64,000 nucleotides of DNA from Bromus sterilis (lineage: Eukaryota; Streptophyta; Magnoliopsida; Poales; Poaceae). The stretch spans positions 428,104,270 through 428,168,269 of the forward strand of contig OX465595.1 in assembly GCA_950022295.1 (NCBI GenBank). The letters run 5' to 3'. This document shows positions 11,881 to 22,789 of the stretch, piece by piece. The notes below the pieces were generated by a model. It made no database searches. It was given only the letters and a program-made list of their open reading frames with translations, and had not been told where the DNA came from. The translations under genes were made by a program, and so were the position numbers. Position 1 is the stretch's first letter; each line of letters opens with the position of its first letter.

Positions 11881-14800
11881 ACATCCCTAAGCTTAACCCA
11901 TGCTCGTCCTCGAGTATGAAGGTGATATCAAGGAGGATTATTCATGCTACATATAATCAAATGATTAATACCAGAAATGAGTAGCAATATACAATTCATG
12001 TTGTAAGAAATATCAAATATGCAATCAAAGATGCTTCATGAAAGTTCACAAAGTGTATAATGAAATAAAAGCACTATGGACCAAATGCATACACAAAATG
12101 AAAAATAAAATCCTATATTGGTCAAAGAATGGCATAATGGAGAATAGAAAATATGGTGGACACTTTGGAGAAAATTGAGTAGAGGTAAAACATGATCAAG
12201 TCTTATTTAGCCTCTAAATTATTCAACTAAAATTACTAATTGAAATGTGGTATCCATTGATCTAGGACTCTCATTGCCCCTTTATCACTAGCATCTTAAA
12301 ATTGTGAGTATTGAAGTAATGAGAATGACAAGGTGGTTGAAAGCCTCATGCCCCGTGAGTGTGAAAACCTACTCCATGATTACTCAACTTAAGATTCCTA
12401 ATAAGCTTTGTACAATCATAATAAGTATTAATGACATCATAGAGAACCGCAAAGAGGTACCTCTTGCCCCATGACATGGAAACAAGCCCATGTTACAATG
12501 ACAAGATGAACAAACGGAGTAGACTCATCATCCTTTTTATTTTCATTCACTATTATGCATAACTTCTTATTTTATTGTAGGATGTGTTGTAGAGTCACTC
12601 AAGCTGTAAGTAAATTTCCACCATGATAAAGCATGGCTTGGGTTAGTGGCCCAATGCGTTTCTCTAGTCATATAGATACTTACTCATCAAAACTTACTAT
12701 TCCTCTATTTCATTTTGGCATGGCAGGAGTCCAAAAACAAAAGTACATGATATCAACCAAATGTAAATTTTTTTGTGCAATGTTGAAAGCTTTCCGGTGA
12801 TACACGTTTATAGCTAGACCCCAACCACACACTTGTCAAACGCAAAACTTGTGGCTCCCATTATTGGGTCATGTTTATTAGATGCATAAAAAGTAAAGTG
12901 TGCCTTCAAAAGTTCGAGAGAGTCCTATCCCAAGTTCAACCCATGACAATTAATAAAGTGAATATCTTAATTTAGAACATAAATAACACAATAACATGGT
13001 GAACATACTCGGAATAGAAATGAAGCTAATGGGAAGATATGGTGGACTCACTGGAAATACTTGGCTAAGGAGTGTTGGGAACAAGTTTTTACTTGTTGGA
13101 ATTTTTAAATTTTTGGCTAGCAAGAGGGAGATAGTTGACCAGCTACTATGCATGCATATGTCCATAGAACTACTCATTTCATGAAAAACTAAATAAACCA
13201 GCAATTAACATCAAGGACATGAATAAGAGATAGTTCAAGACAACATTATTGCAAATTTCTACACATAAAAAGTCTATAAATCATGCAAACATATGTAGCT
13301 CTTCGAATCAACCATGGCATCCCTATTCCAAATCATAATACTAGCATCCAATACATTCCAACCCCAAACTCCAGTAGCTCAATCTCATATAAAATGGTGG
13401 TGGTGGTCTTATCAAAACAAAAACTAGACGCTTCAAGTCTCTACGATAAATGCTTTGCTTAGAAAAACAGAAAGTAGACGTGTGCTAACCAAAAGAGTGT
13501 AGATCCAGTGGGGTGTTCATCACATCCCCAAGCTTATGGCTTTCACCATTCTTGGATGTCTTGAGGCGCAGCTCCTCTATTCCCTGTGAAAAAAACTTCA
13601 CAAAACATGTTTCTCCCATTCTTTTTCTGTGGGGTGAGATTAGCAAGGACAAACAAATCACATGCTTGCTGTGCAAAATTCCAAATCAAATGCTCCAGTA
13701 GATATACAATAAGGTTCATTATGTTGTATGTTCACTCTCTTGCTTGAAAGAATCATGGAAATTCGATTCCCAAGCCCAAAGAGTGCATAAAACAAAAGAA
13801 GGCAGAATCTGTCCAGAAAAGCAACAGCAGCAAAACGAACGTTTTTCCCTAAGCTAGACTCGTCAAAAAAATAAGCCAATTTTTGTGCTTACAGAGGACT
13901 AAAAGTTGCAGAACATACTAAAAAATTAGCTCAATCCGACATACCAATAAAAAAACGTAAAATCATACGGTGAGCAGACTCGTGCTGAAACAGAAATTTG
14001 ATGCACTAGGATAGCAACTTATAAGTCCAAATGGGTTTGACTTGACTCTTTATTGAAAACTCCAGAATTAAAACAAAAAACCTAATCTCTTGAGACAGCA
14101 AGAGGACACTAGGAAAAACCAACTAAGAACAACCGGGTTGCCTCCCGTAAAGCGCTTTATTGATAGCCGTATAGCTAGGCTTTTCTTACTTAACATCATG
14201 ATGGTTGGAGTGAGGTGGCTCGGCATCCCCAAGCTTGGATTCTTGTAATTATTTGATACATGTAGGGTGAGCCCAGGGGTACATCCCCAAGCTTGATTGG
14301 TTGTCCCTCTTGATCTTTGTTCATCTCACTCAACTCTTCCTCCTGAAAAATTCTTCTTACACAAATCTCAACATAAAACTTGATTAGAGGGGTTAGTGCC
14401 TCCATAAATAAAATCCACATAGGTACATCAAAGACACATCATGAGTTGATTCTAAATATTAACTACTGTTACTACAGTTGTGCATTGCTCCTTGATCAAA
14501 AGAACCACACAAAACACAAGTAATGAGAGCAATGCAAAATAAAGACATAATCTGCCAAAAACTGAACAACCCGTAAAGAGTGAATTTTTAGAGGCACTTA
14601 AGTTGCCCAAATCAGAAAACTTAAAACTAATGAAATATGTAGTGATAACTAAATATTGCTGTCGTAAATTACCAGGTCAAAATTCCACTTCTGTGATTTT
14701 AAACATTTTTCGCAGTGAAGTTCAGGAATCTGTTTTCTGGACAGCTAATTATTATTGTTTAATCCTATCTCACATATAAGATTATTCTTGCCATTTAAGA

Positions 14801-15034
14801 TGAGAAATAAGACAGAAATGTGATGTTACAGTAGTGAACTAATATTTTTATTGTTTTTAGCTTTGGAAAAAGTTTTAATGATAGAGACTTTGCAATGGTT
14901 TCATTGGCATGAACAACACATGTTCAAGGTCGACCCCAACTTCTCCATTACTCATCCTTCTCATTTACTTTCCCAAATTTTTTATAAAATGAAAATCTTA
15001 AACTAAATGATACATAACAGTAGGTAAAGGTATT
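11881..15034 (-). other. Internal region of Athila-type element without recognisable genes
   Basis: AT-rich, minus-oriented internal sequence from the polypurine tract to the 237-residue frame. Short frames at 13485-13676 and 14196-14420 end or centre on the peptide KLGDV, each encoded by a copy of the polypurine-like motif aagcttgggga. No reverse transcriptase, integrase or Gag motif is visible in any frame. The part from 13913 rightwards is duplicated in block C (56641 onwards). Confidence 0.6.
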
Positions 15035-15748
15035 TTACATGTTGTAAAGACATAAATGTGTGCTCAAACCGAGTAGGAAATTAAAGCATAAGGAACACAC
15101 CAAAAAAATATTAAACAATTTATTTTTAAGTCTAACCCATTTCCTATGCATTGGTATTTTGTAATGAAACAAATAAAAGAAGCACATAATAGCAAGCATA
15201 GAAAGGTAGATCAAGTGCAACTTCAATACTTTCAGCATAAAGAGGGGAAACTTAATATTGTTGAAATATGTGTAACCATGTTTCCCTCTCTCATAATAAT
15301 TTTCAGTAGCATCATGAATAGATTCAACAATATGAATATCACATAAAACATTTGTATCATGATCCACATGCATAAAAGAATCACTACTCTCCACATAAGT
15401 AAAATCCTCATTAGTGATAGTGGGAGTTAAACATTCATAATTTTCATTGCAATCATCATATATAGGAAGCATAGTATCATCAAAGTGAATTTTCTCCTCC
15501 AAGCTTGGGGAACTAGAAATATCATGCTCATCAAAACCAACTTCCCCAAGCTTAAAACTTTCCATAGAATCAGCAAGTATATCATTTTTATCCTCAATAG
15601 TAGGGGGACTAAAAATATCATATTCATCAAGACAAACTTCCCCAAGCTCAAGGTTTTCCTTAGCAATAAAGGTGTTCAAAGAATTAGTACTACCACAAAT
15701 ATGATTGTTGTGCAAATAATTTTTCAATTTCTCCTCAAAACACTTCAT
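15035..15748 (-). CDS. Athila-type element ORF, 237 residues, function unknown
   Basis: The only long frame in the internal region. It starts MKCFEEKLKNYLHNNH, 97 bases inside the primer-binding site, at the position where gag begins in autonomous relatives. The first two thirds are acidic and contain repeated LELGEVCLDEYDI, FKLGEVGFDEHDI and SLEEKIHFDD segments. The last third has two hydrophobic stretches (about residues 166-195 and 213-232) separated by basic residues, suggesting membrane insertion if translated. There is no zinc knuckle, protease or polymerase motif. The copy in block C (57765-58478) is also uninterrupted with only a few residue changes. I do not recognise a family. A weakly constrained remnant of a leader ORF remains possible. 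Confidence 0.5.
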   Translation of the reverse strand: MKCFEEKLKNYLHNNHICGSTNSLNTFIAKENLELGEVCLDEYDIFSPPTIEDKNDILADSMESFKLGEVGFDEHDISSSPSLEEKIHFDDTMLPIYDDCNENYECLTPTITNEDFTYVESSDSFMHVDHDTNVLCDIHIVESIHDATENYYERGKHGYTYFNNIKFPLFMLKVLKLHLIYLSMLAIMCFFYLFHYKIPMHRKWVRLKNKLFNIFLVCSLCFNFLLGLSTHLCLYNM

Positions 15749-15845
15749 GTCCTAATTCAAGGTAGATATTATACAGTTCTAATATTGTGTTTTAGGTTTA
15801 TATGTTAGTATGCAATGCAAACAAGAATAAAAGCTTAGCACAATG

Positions 15846-15864
15846 CTCCCCGGCAACGGCGCCA
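15846..15864 (-). promoter_or_regulatory. Primer-binding site (tRNA-Asp type)
   Basis: Minus strand TGGCGCCGTTGCCGGGGAG, ten bases inside the right LTR. It is complementary to the 3' end of plant tRNA-Asp as used by Athila-like elements. Confidence 0.85.
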
Positions 15865-15874
15865 GAAAAGTGCT

Positions 15875-17285
15875 TGATGACTCCCAAGTGCAGGAGATCA
15901 ATTGTAGTACCTTTCGATAAGTATTTGAGTGTCGAACCCACGAGGAGCTGAAGGTAAGCTATCTATTCTCTAAAGCCCTATAACCCTCTTATATGGCTGT
16001 TTATGCAAAGCAATAAGTTTGACTAAAAGGAACTAACTAATTAAAAGCAAGTGACGTGGAGTGTGGTTTGTCTAGTAACTAGTGAAGCAAGTTTAAAATG
16101 CAAGTAATCCTAGAGCAAGTTTCTAAGCAAGTTTCACAAGTAGCAAGCAGCAAATATCTCAAGTATCTCAAGGGAGCAAGTGTTCTAGCAATAGGTGTTT
16201 CGTTCGTGTGGTTGTCACAATTAGTGAAGCACATGTTTTAGTCTTAGTTGTTTCTTCTAGGAAGGAGCCATGAATAGGTATAGTCAAGTAAATGATCTAC
16301 AACCCCTTATGATGGATCATGTGGCCAAGTAAATGACTGCACAAGATTGATTAAGACATAAAGTCCCACCATAGCCTTACGTTCTAAGGTCCCCTATATA
16401 TATCCCCCAATAACTTAACTTTGTGGCTCGGTCTCAGGTTACTGTCACTCGCAAGTCACCACCACTCCATTATGCTACCGGTGATCACCTTACATGCATT
16501 CCCCAACATATGCGTGCACTCATATATTGTACATAAAGACAATCATAGAAGATAACAAACTTGTATGCAACCAATCAACGAACTATTTCACCATTGCCAA
16601 GAACAATTCACTACTCAAACATAGACGGGGAGACACAATACATCAAGGGAATATAGTATTGCATCATACATCGTGTTTGCCAAGAGATTACAGTGGAGAG
16701 ATGGAGCTGATCTTGCTGTAGATGTTGATGATGAACACGCCGGAGGGGGGTGGAGCCCTCCGGGGTGATCCCGACGGCGTTTCCCCCCTCCGATCTTCTC
16801 CGGCTGCAGCCTTTTGTCTCTCTGTTTCGTGGTTTCGTCTCTCGGCGCCGCCTCCTCCTCGAAAAGGCCAGGGGACCCTTTATATAGTCGTTTTTAGGTC
16901 ACGAGACACTCGGGAGAAGAAAGATCGACGACATCGGAGCCACGGGGGCAAAAAGGGGGCCTCTCACGTGGCCAAGGAATCTGACCGCGTGGAGGGTCCT
17001 CTTTGCCACCTGGTTGGCCTTTTGGCCCTCTACTTTGGCCCATGGTCTTCGTCTCGAAAATTCTGAACCGTGCTCTTTGGCCTTGCCCTTTTTGGAGTCC
17101 CGAAGCTCCCGGAAAGTCTGAAACACTAAAAAGTACGTTTTCTGGAAAAACAGGGTTAGAACCAAAAGAAGGGGGATTGTTTAGAAAATCCCCCAAATCA
17201 TTATAAAACATGAATATAAGTTGCTAATATGTAGTAAAAACAAGTAATAACATGCAAAGTTCATGTATGCATTTTACATGCATCA
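15875..17285 (-). repeat. Right LTR of block A Athila-type element, probably recombinant
   Basis: 1411 bp with the TATA box at 16878-16887. Substitutions private to this LTR cluster in its right half (near 16771, 16805, 16968 and 16984), while the left half follows the other copies. It continues into internal sequence on both sides. Confidence 0.8.
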
Positions 17286-17419
17286 ACATCCCCAAGCTTA
17301 ACCCATGCTCGTCCTCGAGTATGAAGGTGATAAAACTAACATGGACTTTGCATATTGAAACAATCATGGGATATCAAGGAGGATTATTCATGCTACATAT
17401 AATCAAATGATTAATACTA
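17286..17419 (-). mobile_element. Stub of a second Athila-type internal region
   Basis: Begins with the polypurine tract (minus strand AAGCTTGGGGATGT) and matches 11881-11980, but retains about 45 bases (around 17332-17376) that are deleted in the block A internal region, so it derives from a different element copy. It breaks off abruptly into another LTR. Confidence 0.75.
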
Positions 17420-17932
17420 TTTATGAGGGGGTTGGACTTCCCGTACAAGAAAAGAGCTCAGATTTCCGTCCAAATCGACAAAATCCGGCTAAACTCGAAT
17501 TTCCCGTGGTCACAGGTCAGACCGTCCGACTTACAGTCCGGACCGTCCGACGTGGCCGAAAAATACTTCTGTAACAGGAGGTCTTTTTCCGGACGTCCGA
17601 CTTCCATCTAGGACAGTCCGACCTGGTTTTTCAGCGTTGCATTGTTTTGGCCTTCACTTTTTCATACGAACTCGGATTTGGACGTTTCAAATATCAAAAT
17701 TGACCGGCTCGACGAGCCGAGCCGCCCCATGTAGAACATTTTTCCATTTGATGATGTCTTGAAGAACTTATTGGCAGAATAGTATTTCGAATGACGATGG
17801 AATCGGATGACGATGACTCGAACTACAAATATGTTCATATCGATAATACCCAACTTTTTTATGTAAATCACTTCTTCATTTGAGGTCATCTTATATAGGT
17901 TTATTGTTGTGCCAAAAACCGGTGTCAACACC
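17420..17932 (-). mobile_element. Truncated LTR of another retrotransposon
   Basis: Ends on the right in ccggtgtcaaca, so on the minus strand it starts TGTTGACACCGG, a typical LTR terminus. Its other end is lost at the junction with the Athila-type stub. Around 17515-17625 it contains several short repeats of the type gtccgac. No coding sequence is present. Confidence 0.5.
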
Positions 17933-17974
17933 ACCTAGCCGTGGGTGATTCTTCCTTGAACAAACAAAACGGCA

Positions 17975-18235
17975 CTCCCTCCTTCCCAGATATAAGGCGT
18001 GTTTGATTTTATATGGTCTTTGATGCACAATTTTAACCGTAAATACATATAAAAATGTATGAATTTAATATATATATATATAACTAGTATCGTCATATTT
18101 GTCTTACAAAATAGTTCTATTTCATGTATATTTATATTAACTTAGTGGACATACAATAAGTGATAATCATAATCAAAATTGTACGATGAAGACCAGAAAA
18201 CTTAAAGTGCGCCTTATATTTTTGGAAGGAGGGAG
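17975..18235. mobile_element. Stowaway (Tc1/mariner-type) MITE, complete
   Basis: 261 bp with terminal inverted repeats ctccctccttccca...atataaggcg on the left and cgccttatatttttggaaggagggag type on the right, AT-rich inside and non-coding. The right flank is TA and the left is CA, consistent with a TA target duplication with one later substitution. Confidence 0.9.
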
Positions 18236-19213
18236 TACATGTGTTTGAGAAAATGTTCCTGATTTATTTTTAACAAAATGTACAGTAATAAATATTCACC
18301 TAAATTTAATAAAATGTTCCATACAATTTATAAAAAGTACATGCATTTGGAAGAATGGTTACATGATTTAAGGATATGTTCATGCTATATTTTAAGTATA
18401 TTAATATAATGTTTTTTAGTGTCCACATAACAATTAAAATATTTATTACCATACGAGAAATGTTCATCATATATTTTCAAATACTTAACACTTACTAAAA
18501 AAATGTTCAAACACAATTTTTAAAATGCAAACATTTTTCTAATGTCATTAGTATTTTTTGAAAGCTAGCAACATTTTAAAAAATAGCTTGTCAATGCACG
18601 AACTATTTTTGTATGTGATGATTTTTTTACAATTTAAATAAATTATTTTATGTACATATATTTTAAAGATATATAAAAATAGGAAAAAATACTAAGTCAT
18701 ACCGTTGATGAATTTTTAGCCGTTCTAGCACATACCTGGGCAGTCAACTGGTCAAACAATATGGCATTTGGAAAAATACGTACTCAAAGCGTATGGAGGT
18801 CAGTGTTGATATTCACTGATACAACTTTAATGACCATATTTCGGGTATTTCTAAGTACATAGACCAAAGTGAATTTCGGTCTCAACTTCAGTGACCGCGG
18901 ATGAACTTATTTCGTGTGGCGATGACACGTGAAGATGCAATGTATATATGTTTTCAGTTAAAGAAAACATATATATGTTTTCTCCTCAACAACGAGACGA
19001 TCTAGTGGAATGGGCCACCGTGCCAAGCATCGGGAGAAGGGAAGTACATCAAGGAGGTGTCGAAGAAACGTGCGGCATGCCTCGAAGGAAGCATGGTTGG
19101 GAAAAAGTCTAAAATGAACGTTGCACTTGTAGACGAAAGCTAAATCAAACTCTAAACTTACAATCCCAAAAATCAACACACCGAACTTTCTAATCCCAAT
19201 CCATTTTAAAAAT
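18236..19213. other. AT-rich intergenic sequence, nothing recognised
   Basis: Contains aaatgttc-type runs like those in the AT-rich repeat and a perfect 20-bp palindrome at 18963-18982, but no gene or element boundary that I can support. Confidence 0.5.
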
Positions 19214-20254
19214 TAAGCGCATTTTCAAACAATGATTTCCGACGTGGCACATCAAATATGGATATTGTTGGCCGGAACAGCCCATTATGCGCGAATTGTT
19301 TTTTCTAGATAAAGCACAACGTAAAAATACCCAAAAAAACTCAAACGATATTTTTTAAAATCCCAAACATTTTGTGAACTGTGATTTAAGAAATAATATA
19401 TATTTTTACAATACAACAAATTTTGCAATAGCTGATTTTTTCTAAACATAAAAAATTATTATAAAATGTTAGGTTTTTAATTTTACTTATAAATATATTT
19501 CAACATATACTAAGAAACTGTTAAATCTAATATAGATTATGTTCAACGTATATTATACAAAAAATCACTGTATATTAAAACAATGTTCAGTGTAAAATGT
19601 GTTCAGAAAATTCAAAGATTGTTAACATTTTGAAAGTACAAATGTGAATCAGCTATTGTCATTGTATATTATTCAAACAATGTTCAGTGTAAAATGTGAA
19701 AGATTATTGCCTCAAAAAAAAGTTGGTCGCTACAGTACTTCTAAAGAAACAAATCGTCCGCTAGTCAGTGAATCCTCAACATTTCTGTAATGAGAATAAA
19801 CATTTTATAAATCTACACAAAGCCCCTTGTCATTTATAACAAGGGACTTCAAAAAAATTGAACATACAAGGGCGTTCATATATGTAATTATTTTTAAACG
19901 TTTATTAAATAAAATGTGAACAATTTGGAAACGGCGAATATATTTTGTGAAATGAAAATATTTTATGAAATTCTAGTTTTATAAAAATTAAGCAATTTGA
20001 AATTTGTGACCCAAAAAAAAGGAACATCTTACAAATTTTTTTAACTTTTGAACAATTTATGAAATGCGCAAACTTTTAAAAAATGCTGAATTTTTTAAAA
20101 AATTTCTATCTTTAATAATTTCTGAGCATATTTTAAGAAACAATCATTTTTCTAAATTTTTGAACAATATTTATTTTATTTACGTTTCCCATTGCAAAAA
20201 AGTTGCTTCACATGTTACAAAAATAGAAGAAAAAAGAAAGAAAAAAACAACATA
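19214..20254. repeat. AT-rich dispersed repeat, block B (diverged copy)
   Basis: Matches 48126-48894 from its first base (cattttcaaacaatg) and block A from 19362 on. It differs by many substitutions and has about 300 extra bases around 19640-19940 that A and C lack. It is clearly older or a different subfamily compared with the near-identical A/C pair. Confidence 0.75.
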
Positions 20255-20680
20255 CATGAGCTACTGTGTTAATGGGCTGACCATATTCATCCTAATATCC
20301 AGCGAACTAGTGAACGATCCTAGTTATGATTCAGAATAGACTCAATCAGAGTTATCTTAGATTTTTTGGACTCGCTAACTTGTGAATAAGAACGATGAAA
20401 GTTTTGTTGATTTCCTCAGGTGAATCATCCACTTAGAACACACAACACCATACCTGTCAACATTGTCACCACATAAGTCCTAGTGTCGCTACAAAAATGT
20501 GTTGAAAAGCCATCTAACCTCGGTGCGGGAAAACATCTGAAAGAGCCTCGTCTTCATCTTATCCTTTTTATACGGTGTATTGAGGTGACTGTTGACATGG
20601 TGGGATTGGTGGGCAAAAAATATCCAACACCCCTTTCGTTGCACGCGGTTCTCCTCATAGCTACGACACTGCGACCTCAT
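20255..20680 (-). pseudogene. LINE reverse-transcriptase fragment (block B)
   Basis: Minus-strand counterpart of 640-1073. It keeps the segment before the KAPGxDG block (PYKKDKMKTRLFQMF), but a deletion of several bases near 20525 destroys the block itself. Non-functional. Homology stops at cctca, the same point as in blocks A and C. Confidence 0.65.
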
Positions 20681-20965
20681 AGTTGCAGCTCTGATGGATC
20701 ATGGTTGCATCTTCTGTGGCCAGAGATTGCAAACATCGCTCAATTTGCTGGCCGGTCGCCGGCCTTTCTTCCGGCCATGGGCCGTTCCAGCAACGTGGCA
20801 TGGGTGCAGTGGCCCCACCTGTCGGACACTACCCCATTCCACGACAGAGCACACCCGTCACAAACTTTTCTTCTTTCTTCTTTTTTTTCAAAAATAATAA
20901 ATAAAAGAAAGAACGAAACTTTCCCCACCCACCGGAGTCGGACTGAAAGCTAAAACCCTCGATCG

Positions 20966-21127
20966 ATGCCGACGCTGCCGGACGATCTGCTCGACGAGGT
21001 CTTCCTCCACCTCTCGTCGGACAAGCCCGCGTGCCTCATGCGCGCCTTGCTCGCCGGCACGCTTCCATGGCCGCTACCGTGACTTCCACGACTTCCACGG
21101 CGCTCCCCGCATGCTCGGCTTCCTTCC
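20966..21127 (+). pseudogene. F-box protein gene, 5' fragment
   Basis: Begins MPTLPDDLLDEVFLHLSSDK and continues PACLMRA, which matches the N-terminal half of the F-box of the large grass F-box family (LPDDLLxEIFLRL...PACLxRA). In intact members the F-box recruits SKP1 in an SCF ubiquitin ligase. Here about 14 residues that should include the conserved Trp are missing, and the frame shifts. The downstream piece (RFHGRYRDFHDFHGAPRMLGF) lies in the next frame, and the first frame stops at 21080-21082. The sequence then runs into a LINE 3' end, so the gene is both frameshifted and truncated. The 250 bases upstream are pyrimidine-rich and could be the old promoter and leader. Confidence 0.75.
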
Positions 21128-21560
21128 TTACGACGCTCCGTTTCTAAATGGCATTGACAAAAAAACAAAAGCCCGTATTCGAGTGGGTGTTGCGGCGTTC
21201 CTTTGGACGATTTGGAATTGTCGTAATGATGTGGTTTTTAACAAACAAAACAATGTTCATTTTTTGCAGGTTGTGAACAAGGCGATGTACTCTATTCAGA
21301 TGTGGTCCTTCGCCGATCAGCGAGGACTTATGGATACAGGCTGTGCTCGTATGATGGCGGTCGTACAGGATATTTACAGCCGGGCTGGCTGGCTTAATGC
21401 TAGACGATTAGATGTTAGCTTGCCCTTTTTGAGTGGCTGATCTTTGTAGCCACCTTAAGTGATCCGTAAATTGTTTTCGAATGGATATTCAACTTTGTTT
21501 TAATAAAATAAGGCTGTGTGCATCGTCCTGACGCAGAGACCGGGGCCACGGTTTCCATTT
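21128..21560 (+). mobile_element. 5'-truncated LINE: ORF2 C-terminus and 3' UTR
   Basis: The frame reads FLNGIDKKTKARIRVGVAAF then LWTIWNCRNDVVFNKQN, the typical C-terminal tail of plant LINE ORF2 after the zinc-finger-like region, and ends with a stop at 21438-21440. The following 120 bases contain ggctgtgtgcatcgtcctga and an A-rich tail, as in LINE 3' UTRs. Insertion joined it to the F-box relic so that one open frame crosses the junction (21111-21440). This chimaera is accidental as far as can be seen. Confidence 0.75.
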
Positions 21561-21704
21561 CTATAAAAAATAAAAAATAAGCCCTTTTAGAGATATCAAT
21601 CAATACGGATCTGTATACAGTTTATAATAATATGTTTATATACACCCGTATGTAATTTGTATAAAAATCTCTATAAAGGCTTATATATTAAAAAACGGAG
21701 GGAG
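21560..21704. mobile_element. Stowaway-type MITE with decayed left end
   Basis: The right end is aaaaacggagggag followed by TA. Inner arms aagcccttttagagatat (left) and atctctataaaggctt (right) are inverted. The left terminal repeat is blurred into the A-rich LINE tail. Confidence 0.65.
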
Positions 21705-22789
21705 TAGACTTTATGAAATTACATCGTTCTGTTAGCATATTTTCTTGCCTAATACTAAGAATTTGTTTTACCTATTCATGTTCTCAACACCCAAGACCCT
21801 AATGGCTGCTTGCTCATCAACTTACTTATGTAATTGTTAATTTGGGAATGAATCGAAAAGTGTCATTGTGAACAATTAGTCACATGAAGGCGTTTATGAA
21901 GACACCCAAAGTCACAACAACTGGAATAGAAACATGCATGGCATACCGTATTATGAGGTCGAACATGCATCCTTGCCATGGCGCGCAAGTTTCGATCACC
22001 AATATTGCTGAATAGCATATATATATATATATATAGGAAGGTCACATGCGCTGATGTCACTCTTTTTTTATTTTTTTATTTGCATGTTATTTGTTTGCAA
22101 CCTGATAGAATTTTTTCATGGGCTTTTCTGAGATAGAAAAAATTATGGGCCTTATCAGCTGCTCTTTAATTTTTTTATCTACTATTGTAGCGTTAAATTT
22201 TGTTTCTGTTATTTTTTTAGTTTTTTCACTACTGTAGCCAAGTTTTTTTCTATTTTCCTTTTTTCTTGTTCTGTTTTTATTTTCCTTTGTTTGTTTTTCT
22301 TTGTTGTTTTTCTTTGGTTTTTTTTATTATTTAATTCACGCATAATTATATTGCTTATTTGTTTGTTTGTTTTTATTTTTCTTTCTTTATTTGTTTGTTC
22401 TGTTTTCTTGTTTCTCCAATGTATTGTACGTACGCACTGATCTACCTCTGATAGGTACCATAGTTGCTCCATTGGCACTGTGGATAGCATCCGAACACGT
22501 ACATGTGTTTGCATGAAGACAATGACAAGGCTCAAAGTCTAGCTATGATGTGATGTGAGGATGTATTCGCTACACGTCAATTGCTATTGACCATTGAAAA
22601 TCGAAAATCAAAAGGTAGTATTCTACTACGATAGGGGTAAATTCTACTACTACAGTTTTATTGTCAAAACATTTTTTCCAAAATGTTATCACCCTCGTTT
22701 AAAAGGTGCACAAATATGTTAAAACAAAGCTAAAGTAATTATATTTGGAATATATGATTTAAGAAGTTTTTGATGGATAATTTTTTTTC
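21705..22789. other. AT/T-rich intergenic DNA, nothing recognised
   Basis: Includes a (TA)n tract at 22016-22036 and a very T-rich stretch (22060-22420). Frames found across it are compositional. Confidence 0.5.

Larger units (their letters stand above)
10456..17285 (-). mobile_element. Non-autonomous Athila-type Ty3/gypsy element, block A
   Basis: Two LTRs (10456-11880 and 15875-17285) flank a 4-kb internal region. On the minus strand the LTR begins TGATGCATG and ends AGTCATCA, the primer-binding site is complementary to tRNA-Asp, and a polypurine tract (AAGCTTAGGGATGT) abuts the left LTR. This arrangement and the TGGCGCC primer site are typical of the Athila-like group in Triticeae. The internal region has no Gag, protease, reverse transcriptase or integrase, only one 237-residue frame near its 5' end, so the element depended on another for mobility. 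The right LTR is followed by more internal sequence instead of a target-site copy, which shows recombination after insertion. Confidence 0.8.

Noticed and set aside
18958..19179. A 73-residue minus-strand frame
   Set aside because: No motif, no promoter and no copy elsewhere in the window; chance frame in AT-rich DNA.
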